This document shows positions 1 to 5,027 of a stretch of DNA of 5,027 nt, piece after piece; position 1 is the stretch's first letter; each line of letters opens with the position of its first letter. A program made the position numbers and the translations under genes. This DNA is from Candidatus Zixiibacteriota bacterium (GTDB taxonomy: Bacteria; Zixibacteria; MSB-5A5; GN15; JAAZOE01): assembly GCA_028700875.1 (NCBI GenBank), contig JAQVRW010000246.1:1-5027 (forward strand), given 5' to 3'. Below the pieces are notes generated by a model. It did not search any database. It was not told the DNA's origin and saw only the letters and a program-made list of their open reading frames with translations.

Positions 1-974
1 TTTTTCTCCGCCGCCGATGGTCCCGTCGTCGGAGGAGCCTCGGCCTTTTTCGCCTCGGGGTCGATCGTCTTTTGTACGCCGTCGGATTTATACAGCACTG
101 CCGCCACGTACCCGACAACCGAACTCTTGTCGCCGGACATATCGCCGGAGTCGCCATATTTCAAGAGCGCGGCTTTGTTGGCGCCGCGCGCCACCGCTGC
201 CCTGATCACCGACGCCGTCGGCCCGCCGCCGCATGCCTCGGTCCGGCCCTCGGCCAGATATTCTTCCAGACGGTCGGCATCGAGATGTTCTAGGCAATCG
301 ATTCCGGCCGAATCGAGGCGATACCCTTCCGAGGCCGGGTGGTAATGTTGCCAATCGGTGGCCGAAATCATGATTGTTTGGTTGTCAAAGGGGACCGTCG
401 CCAAGGCATCCGCCAATTCCTTGATCGTCTTATCATCCTGGTTTCCCATAACAATTGGCACGATCCGAACGTCTTTTAAAACCGTCTGCAGATAAGGCAA
501 TTGCACTTCCAAACAATGCTCGTATGCCTGCGCTTCGGGGATGGTGTCAAAACCGTTTTTCCGGGATAGAAACGCCCGGCAAAGGTCGTTGTCGCACGGA
601 ACCATGCCCAAAGGGGTCCGCCAGGTTATTTCGGGACCGTAGACGGACAATCCCTGGAACCGGATGCGATGCGATGGTCCACAGAGGATGACCTTTTTCA
701 CGCCGGAGTTTTCCAGAAGCTTGTACCCGTAGGCGGCGATCGGCCCGGAATAGACAAGTCCGGCATGAGGCACGATCAAGGCGATGATCTGGCCGTCAAT
801 CTTGGGCAGATCGGTCACTTTCGCCAAATGACCGGCCACCATCACGGTCAATTCCCTGGGATCGGACGGGTAAAACTGTCCCGCCACGGCGGGTTCCCGC
901 ACGGCAGTCGAGACTTTACCAGCACTCATGGCACACAACCCCATCAAACTGATTATGAAAATTCTTTTGAACAT
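1..974 (-). CDS. amrB: AmmeMemoRadiSam system protein B (Memo family), exported, 3' partial
   Basis: The minus strand is open from ATG at 974 (alternative in-frame ATG at 989) to the left edge, giving at least 324 residues without a stop. The fold is Memo, structurally related to class III non-heme iron dioxygenases (LigB). Counting from the 974 start, the expected metal and active-site positions are present: VPHAG (H70), GPSH (H102), an EHCLEVQLPYL segment (E152, H153), TDWQHY (D207, H210) and EACGGGP (C248). They align with His49, His81, Asp189, His192 and Cys244 of human MEMO1. The N-terminus MFKRIFIISLMGLCAMSAG looks like a Sec signal peptide, so the protein is probably exported. I prefer the 974 start because GGTGA lies 8 bases upstream, while nothing similar precedes 989. 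After the Memo domain comes a Lys/Glu/Pro/Ala/Thr-rich tail (last 29 residues) that may be a linker to another domain. It is transcribed divergently from the DUF362-amrS operon. Family assignment is firm; reaction and substrate are unknown. Confidence 0.93.
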   Translation of the reverse strand, partial: MFKRIFIISLMGLCAMSAGKVSTAVREPAVAGQFYPSDPRELTVMVAGHLAKVTDLPKIDGQIIALIVPHAGLVYSGPIAAYGYKLLENSGVKKVILCGPSHRIRFQGLSVYGPEITWRTPLGMVPCDNDLCRAFLSRKNGFDTIPEAQAYEHCLEVQLPYLQTVLKDVRIVPIVMGNQDDKTIKELADALATVPFDNQTIMISATDWQHYHPASEGYRLDSAGIDCLEHLDADRLEEYLAEGRTEACGGGPTASVIRAAVARGANKAALLKYGDSGDMSGDKSSVVGYVAAVLYKSDGVQKTIDPEAKKAEAPPTTGPSAAEK

Positions 975-980
975 CGTTAA

Positions 981-987
981 CTTCACC
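981..987 (-). promoter_or_regulatory. Candidate ribosome binding site of the Memo gene
   Basis: On the minus strand GGTGAAG lies upstream of ATG 974, with 8 bases between GGTGA and the start codon. It is a modest Shine-Dalgarno match, but it decides between the 974 and 989 starts, since the region before 989 has no purine-rich match at a workable distance. Confidence 0.45.
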
Positions 988-992
988 ATAAT

Positions 993-1022
993 ACAATACG
1001 GTTTCCGAAGAATCGGCGTCAA
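993..1022 (-). promoter_or_regulatory. Candidate promoter for the Memo gene
   Basis: Read on the minus strand, TTGACG (1017-1022) and TATTGT (993-998) are separated by 18 bases: five of six matches at -35 and four of six at -10. Transcription would begin near 986, after the 989 ATG and before the 974 ATG. That again favours 974 and gives a very short leader. Seen in sequence only, and weaker than the forward promoter. Confidence 0.35.
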
Positions 1023-1032
1023 GCCAAAAAGG

Positions 1033-1052
1033 GTTGACAGGTTATCGTCAAC
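1033..1052. repeat. Inverted repeat GTTGAC-N8-GTCAAC, possible operator
   Basis: Two perfect six-base arms, GTTGAC (1033-1038) and GTCAAC (1047-1052), flank an eight-base spacer. The left arm contains five of the six bases of the TTGACA -35 hexamer of the forward promoter. A further GTCAA half-site lies at 1018-1022. The position suits binding of a dimeric repressor that would block the DUF362-amrS promoter. No regulator gene is in the window, and a chance repeat of this size is possible. Confidence 0.4.
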
Positions 1053-1064
1053 GGGTAGTATAAT
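1034..1064 (+). promoter_or_regulatory. Sigma70-type promoter for the DUF362-amrS operon, possibly leaderless
   Basis: TTGACA (1034-1039) and TATAAT (1059-1064) are both exact consensus hexamers, separated by 19 bases, slightly longer than the usual 17. The expected start of transcription, about 7 bases after TATAAT, is near 1071, right at the ATG at 1072. The first transcript would therefore have almost no 5' leader. The AGGTG at 1065-1069 is too close to the ATG (2 bases) to be a normal ribosome binding site. Confidence 0.6.
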
Positions 1065-1071
1065 AGGTGCT

Positions 1072-1992
1072 ATGGGCCTGGTCGCGGTGGCAAAATACGG
1101 AGGGAAGAGGCCCGCCGACGGGCTGACCGGGGAGGAGTACGGTTGTCTGTTGACGGCAGGGTTGGAGCTTCTCAGCCGGGGGAGCGGGCACAAGGCGTTG
1201 GTAAAGAAGCTGTTTCCCTCGGGCGTGGTAGGGATGAAAATCAGTTGCCTGGCCCACCAGAACGCCACGCCGCCGGCCCTGGTCGATGCCTTGTCCAAAA
1301 TCCTGACCCAGGCGGCGGGAATATCTGAAAACAATATGATAATTTGGGAGCGAACCAGCCGCGAACTGCAAAAAGCCGGGTACACGCTGAACGCCTCGTC
1401 GTTCGGACGCCGTTTTTTGGGGACCGACGCCGTCGGGGTGGGTTACCGTGAGGATTTCGACTCCTCCGGCAAGGCCAACTCGCGCGTGACGCGGATATTG
1501 ACCGACATGGCCGACCACAGCGTCAATATGCCGATCTTGAAAGACCATTCTATCGCCGGATTGTCAGCCGGGATGAAAAACATGTACGGCGCCGTCAGTA
1601 ATCCCAACAAATACCACGGCGACAATTGCAGTCCATACGCCGCCGATGTGAATAATCTCGCTCCGATCAGGACCAAACACCGCCTGACCATCATCGATGC
1701 CATCCGGGTGCAGTATGACAACGGCCCCGGATTCGACCCCGAACATTTGTACGACTATGGCGGTCTGATTCTGTCGGTCGATCCGGTCGCGGCCGACCGG
1801 GTAGGGTTGGAAATTCTGGAACATGTCCGCGCGCGGAACAAACGCCCCAGCCTGGCCGAGGCCGGGCGGGAAGTGAAATATCTTGCGGCGGCGGAAAAGA
1901 TCGGGCTGGGCACAGCCGACATGTCCAGAATCGAGCTTCGGGTCACGATGGTCGACCGGTACGGCAACGTCTCAAGCGGGAGCCTCTTCTGA
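1072..1992 (+). CDS. DUF362 domain-containing protein
   Basis: This 306-residue protein matches the DUF362 family along its whole length. I recognise the opening strand LVAVAKYGG (3-11), VVGMKISCL (52-60), the NNMIIWERTSRELQKAGY block (87-104), LKDHSIAGLSAGMKNMYGAV (156-175), the NPNKYHGDNC motif (177-186), the IDAIRVQYDNGPGF block (208-221), GGLILSVDPVAADRVG (230-245) and the closing KYLAAAEKIGLGT stretch (269-281). No ferredoxin-type cysteine cluster is present. DUF362 function is unknown. Relatives with the HGDNC motif often carry a Tat signal, as I recall; this one has none. The reading frame is open upstream to an ATG at 928, but that extension runs antisense through the start of the Memo gene and across the promoter, and DUF362 similarity begins right after 1072, so I chose 1072. 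The stop overlaps the start of the radical SAM gene by one base (TGATG), which suggests translational coupling and joint function. Confidence 0.88.
   Translation: MGLVAVAKYGGKRPADGLTGEEYGCLLTAGLELLSRGSGHKALVKKLFPSGVVGMKISCLAHQNATPPALVDALSKILTQAAGISENNMIIWERTSRELQKAGYTLNASSFGRRFLGTDAVGVGYREDFDSSGKANSRVTRILTDMADHSVNMPILKDHSIAGLSAGMKNMYGAVSNPNKYHGDNCSPYAADVNNLAPIRTKHRLTIIDAIRVQYDNGPGFDPEHLYDYGGLILSVDPVAADRVGLEILEHVRARNKRPSLAEAGREVKYLAAAEKIGLGTADMSRIELRVTMVDRYGNVSSGSLF
1978..1982 (+). promoter_or_regulatory. Ribosome binding site of amrS
   Basis: GGGAG lies 9 bases before the ATG at 1992, inside the last codons of the DUF362 gene. It supports this start, which is what places the twin-arginine signal at the very N-terminus. 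Confidence 0.6.
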
Positions 1993-3131
1993 TGGATCGA
2001 CGATCGTTTATCAGAACGGTCGGCGGCGGGACGATCATCGCCGCCAGTCAGACCGATTTGATTCCCGCGGTGCTCGGGGGGTTGCAGAACGCCATGGCGT
2101 TCGATTTCACCAAGGAACTGTCGTCAGTCGAGGCTCGGCATTACAAGAAACTCCTCGGCGGGGGAATCGAATGCGGCATCTGTCCCCGGCACTGCAAAAT
2201 CACCGATCTGGAACGGGGCTATTGCGGCACGCGTGAAAACCGAAAGGGCGTCTATTACACGCTGGTCTATGGCCGTCCGTGCGCGGTCAATATCGACCCC
2301 ATCGAGAAAAAGCCTCTGTTTCATTTCCATCCCGGCACCACCGCTTTTTCGCTGGCCACCGCCGGATGTAACGTCAACTGCAAGTGCTGCCAGAACTGGG
2401 ATATCTCGCAATCGCGGCCGGAACAGACCGACAATCTCGACCTGCCGCCCGCCGATGTCGTGGAACTGTGCCGTCAGCAAAGCATTCCGACCATCGCCTA
2501 CACCTACAACGAGCCGATCATCTTCTATGAATACATGTCCGATATCGCCGCGCTGGGCCGTGAGAAGGGGATCAAGTCGGTCATGATCAGCAACGGGTAT
2601 GTCGAGGAGAAACCGCTGGCGGAGCTTATCCCGCACCTCGATGCGATCAAGATAGACCTCAAAGGCATTCGCGACACCTATTACCGCGACTACGTAGACG
2701 GCGAGCTGAAACCGGTTCTGGAGAGGTTGGTGCAGATCAGGAAATCCGGCATCTGGTTGGAGTTGGTCTATTTGGTCATCCCTACGCTCAACGACAGCGA
2801 GGCGGAGTTCAGGGAACTGGCGCAATGGGTGAAGACCAATCTGGGGAAGGATGTGCCGCTTCATTTTTCGCGGTTCTATCCGCAGTATCTGTTGAAGAAC
2901 CTGCCGCCGACGCCGCAGAAGACGCTAAAACGAGCGCATGAGATTTGCCGGGCCGAGGGACTTGAATATGTCTACCTGGGCAATCTCCCCGGTCACCCGG
3001 CCGAATCGACCTATTGCCCTCAGTGCGGCAAGATGGTGATCGAACGGGAAGGGTATCGGGTCGGGACGGTCAATTTGACCGATGGCCGTTGCCGGTTCTG
3101 CAACCATCAGATTCCGGGAAGATTTTCCTAA
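1992..3131 (+). CDS. amrS: AmmeMemoRadiSam system radical SAM enzyme with Tat signal
   Basis: This 379-residue protein has the full layout of the AmmeMemoRadiSam radical SAM family (PflA-like). Residues 1-35 hold a twin-arginine signal with RRSFIR at 3-8, then a Gly/Ala/Ile stretch. Residues 61-78 carry four cysteines (C61, C64, C68, C78) in a CGICPRHC...GYCGTR pattern. The radical SAM motif is C126-x3-C130-x2-C133, followed by QNWDISQ, with an extra cysteine at 132 where an aromatic residue is usual. Further family marks are TYNEP (171-175), SNGY (200-203), DAIKIDLKG (217-225), a segment around 259-268 including VIPTLND, and HFSRFYPQY (291-299). A C-terminal zinc-ribbon-like part has C342, C345, C367 and C370. 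The family cleaves SAM reductively with a [4Fe-4S] cluster; its substrate is unsettled to my knowledge. An export signal on an enzyme needing SAM and a low-potential reductant is odd. The stop is directly followed by the next gene's ATG. Confidence 0.95.
   Translation: MDRRSFIRTVGGGTIIAASQTDLIPAVLGGLQNAMAFDFTKELSSVEARHYKKLLGGGIECGICPRHCKITDLERGYCGTRENRKGVYYTLVYGRPCAVNIDPIEKKPLFHFHPGTTAFSLATAGCNVNCKCCQNWDISQSRPEQTDNLDLPPADVVELCRQQSIPTIAYTYNEPIIFYEYMSDIAALGREKGIKSVMISNGYVEEKPLAELIPHLDAIKIDLKGIRDTYYRDYVDGELKPVLERLVQIRKSGIWLELVYLVIPTLNDSEAEFRELAQWVKTNLGKDVPLHFSRFYPQYLLKNLPPTPQKTLKRAHEICRAEGLEYVYLGNLPGHPAESTYCPQCGKMVIEREGYRVGTVNLTDGRCRFCNHQIPGRFS
3116..3121 (+). promoter_or_regulatory. Ribosome binding site of the membrane protein gene
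   Basis: GGGAAG sits 10 bases before the ATG at 3132, within the last codons of amrS. It supports 3132 as the true start, with zero intergenic distance. Confidence 0.5.
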
Positions 3132-5027
3132 ATGAGACGCCAGGGGTTGGTGTTGGGGCTGTTGTCTGTCGGCGGACAGGTTTTGCTCCTGCGCGAACTG
3201 GTCAGTTCTCTCAACGGCGATGAGCTGTTTATCGGCACGGCCTTGTTCGGATGGCTGATAGCCGTTGCAGTCGGCGCATTTATCGGCGGAAGGACATCCC
3301 GTTCATCGGCGAAAACGCTGTTCGTCATCGGGGCGATAGCGATTCCGATCATGATCGCTTTGGTTCGCCTGTCGCCATTGGCTTTCACCCGCGTTCCGGG
3401 GGAGATCGTCCCTTTTATCAAGGCGGTGCTTCTGTCTATCGTCGCCATGGCTCCGGTGGGAGTAATCTCCGGATGGCTCTTCTCCGCCATCGTCCGGCAT
3501 GGTGAACAAAGCTCCGAGGCGATCATTATCGTCTACCTGTTTGAGGGGATTGGCGCCTTTATCGCCGGCGTCGTCATCACCATATTTTCCAGCGGCCTGC
3601 TCTCTACGTTGACAATTGCGGCAGTGATCGGATTGGTTGTTATTGTCGCCGCGATTTGGCCGTCGCGCCGTACCGGGAATATAATCGCGGTCGTTACTGG
3701 CGCGGTTGCCGTCGCCCTATGCTTGTCGTTCATTCCGCGGTGCGACCGATGGTTGGATACGGCCAAATATGCGCCGTACCAGATGCTCGAATCGTTTGAC
3801 ACGCCCTATGGCCGTCAGGCGCTGATTAGCCGCGACAGCAGCGTAGTGCTCTTGACCGACAACGCCATTGAGGCAGTCCATCCCGACCCGGAGACCGACG
3901 AGTATCAGTTTCTGCCGCCGCTGTTGTATTATCCGGAGGCCAAACGGATTTTATTCGTCGGCCGGGCCGAATTCGGCGTCGGGCAACTCGCCGATAGTTT
4001 TCCCGACGTATCATTTACCGCTCTGGATCGTCGCGCCGGTCTGAACGATCATCTGGCGGCGGTGTTGCGGCAGGTGGCAACCGTCGACCGGATAGACAAT
4101 GACCCGGTGCGGTATCTGTCGCGAACCGATCCGTCGATTCCATATGACATCATCATCCTCAATGCCGGCGAGCCGGACAATTACCAAACCAGCCGGTTGT
4201 ATGGGGAGGAGTTCCTGGATATCGTGCGTCAACGTCTCAAAGACGACGGCATCCTGTATATCCCGACGCGGTATGACACCGACCGGTATCTGGGGCCGGA
4301 GAAGACGCGGGTGCTGGCGATCATCTCGCATACATTAGGACGGGTGTTTCCCAATATCGAAGTCTGGCCGGGCAGTACGACGTTGTTTTTCGCCTCGCCG
4401 ATGCGTGGCTTCGATCTTCCTCTCGATTCTCTTGTGGCTCGATGCGGCCGTCTTCCAATTACGCCTGCCTATGTCAACGGCGACTACCTGCCTGACCGGA
4501 TGGAACCGATGAAGCGCGAGCGGTTGAAATCCGCGCTGACTGAATCAACAGAGATCAATTCGATGGGCAAGCCGATCCTGCCGCATTACCAGGCGCTGTA
4601 CCGGTCGCTGGCCGATTCGTTCGACCGGGAGGTATTGGGCGGGATTCTTCGGCATCCGCGGTGGCTCGTGATCGTGCCGATTGTCATGCTGCTCTTTCTG
4701 GCCTCGACCATCTATAGCCGTCGCGAAGTGAATCGTTTCCCGCTGTTTCTGTTCTTCGTCGCCGGGTTGGTGTCGATGACATCCGAGTTGATATCGTTTT
4801 ACCTGTTTCAATCGACCGCCGGGTCGCTCTATTCCGAGATGGCCGTGTTGATCGGGGCGTTCATGCTGGGGTTGGCCGTGGGGACATACCATGCCTATGG
4901 CGTCGGCCGTCGCCCGGTGGAATATATGGCTTTGGGACTTATGTCCACGGCGTTACTTTTGTTTATTGCGCGTACCGAACACCCCTGCATGGCTGTCTCA
5001 TCGTCTTCCATGCGCTGTTTCTGTTCA
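3132..5027 (+). CDS. Polytopic membrane protein with spermidine-synthase-like domain, 3' partial
   Basis: The frame is open from ATG 3132 to the right edge, 632 codons with no stop. The N-terminal part (about 5-201) has roughly seven hydrophobic segments and opens with a GGQVLLLREL...GDELFIG stretch typical of fused membrane/spermidine-synthase-like proteins. A soluble domain (about 222-420) follows the Rossmann methyltransferase plan of spermidine synthase: TPYGRQAL (224-231), KRILFVG (271-277), VSFTALDR (293-300), YDIIILNAGEPDN (338-350), a YGEEFLDIVRQRLKDDGIL helix-strand unit (357-375) and TTLFFAS (416-422). The site looks degraded: the glycine-rich loop is GRAEFGVG, and Asn344 replaces the usual catalytic Asp. 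A second membrane block (about 510-613) repeats the N-terminal pattern. Polyamine synthesis is therefore doubtful; ligand binding or transport is possible. It abuts amrS and should be co-transcribed. The last 15 or so codons look wrong for the family and may follow a frameshift near 4982-4985. Confidence 0.85.
   Translation, partial: MRRQGLVLGLLSVGGQVLLLRELVSSLNGDELFIGTALFGWLIAVAVGAFIGGRTSRSSAKTLFVIGAIAIPIMIALVRLSPLAFTRVPGEIVPFIKAVLLSIVAMAPVGVISGWLFSAIVRHGEQSSEAIIIVYLFEGIGAFIAGVVITIFSSGLLSTLTIAAVIGLVVIVAAIWPSRRTGNIIAVVTGAVAVALCLSFIPRCDRWLDTAKYAPYQMLESFDTPYGRQALISRDSSVVLLTDNAIEAVHPDPETDEYQFLPPLLYYPEAKRILFVGRAEFGVGQLADSFPDVSFTALDRRAGLNDHLAAVLRQVATVDRIDNDPVRYLSRTDPSIPYDIIILNAGEPDNYQTSRLYGEEFLDIVRQRLKDDGILYIPTRYDTDRYLGPEKTRVLAIISHTLGRVFPNIEVWPGSTTLFFASPMRGFDLPLDSLVARCGRLPITPAYVNGDYLPDRMEPMKRERLKSALTESTEINSMGKPILPHYQALYRSLADSFDREVLGGILRHPRWLVIVPIVMLLFLASTIYSRREVNRFPLFLFFVAGLVSMTSELISFYLFQSTAGSLYSEMAVLIGAFMLGLAVGTYHAYGVGRRPVEYMALGLMSTALLLFIARTEHPCMAVSSSSMRCFCS

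Noticed and set aside
72..345. Several short plus-strand open frames in the first 350 bases
   Set aside because: They are antisense to the Memo gene, low in complexity and Arg/Pro-rich, as expected from shadow frames.
917..935. Possible lipoprotein signal at the Cys of the Memo signal peptide
   Set aside because: The residues before Cys are MGL, which does not fit the usual L-[AST]-[GA]-C lipobox, so a type I signal peptide is more likely.
1015..1025. Small hairpin GGC-N5-GCC in the divergent intergenic region, considered as a terminator
   Set aside because: A three-base stem is too weak, and the location between two divergent starts does not call for a terminator.
928..1071. Upstream in-frame extension of the DUF362 gene to ATG 928
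   Set aside because: It runs antisense through the Memo start region and across the promoter hexamers, encodes no family-like or Tat-like sequence, and similarity begins directly after 1072.
208..1436. A 14-base repeat ACCGACGCCGTCGG at 208-221 and 1423-1436
   Set aside because: Both copies are inside coding sequence made of codons common in this genome; no further copies or flanking structure were seen.
1048..1548. Open frame of 166 codons on the minus strand
   Set aside because: Antisense to the DUF362 gene and its promoter, with no recognisable domain.
2124..2864. Long open frame of 246 codons on the minus strand
   Set aside because: It lies wholly antisense to amrS, whose product is clearly recognised; the translation shows no recognisable domain. 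Shadow of GC-rich coding sequence.

Overview
The window is protein-coding almost from end to end and reads as chromosomal sequence from a moderately GC-rich, probably uncultured bacterium. The combination of genes recalls anaerobic lineages such as Zixibacteria or deltaproteobacterial relatives, but that placement is a low-confidence inference. I saw no tRNA, rRNA, CRISPR array, insertion sequence or phage gene. Both edge genes run off the window.

Layout: a minus-strand gene (about 974 down to 1, with its 3' end outside the window) encodes a Memo-family protein, AmmeMemoRadiSam system protein B, behind an N-terminal signal peptide. A 97-base divergent intergenic region follows. It holds a forward promoter with both consensus hexamers, a GTTGAC-N8-GTCAAC inverted repeat over the -35 box, and a weaker reverse promoter. 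Three plus-strand genes follow with no gaps: a DUF362 protein (1072-1992), the AmmeMemoRadiSam radical SAM enzyme with a twin-arginine signal (1992-3131), and a large polytopic membrane protein with a spermidine-synthase-like soluble domain (3132 to the right edge). The first junction is a TGATG overlap and the second is a stop codon directly followed by ATG, so the three are very likely one translationally coupled operon.

How they may work together: Memo, AMMECR1 and this radical SAM family form a recurrent genomic trio whose reaction is not, to my knowledge, settled. Here Memo and the radical SAM enzyme both carry export signals, and the operon adds a DUF362 protein and a membrane protein whose aminopropyltransferase site looks degenerate. 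The most interesting reading is a membrane-associated or exported version of the AmmeMemoRadiSam system with two extra partners. No AMMECR1 gene is inside the window. The Memo protein ends in a Pro/Ala/Lys-rich linker that could lead into a fused AMMECR1 domain, or simply to the protein's end, beyond the left edge.
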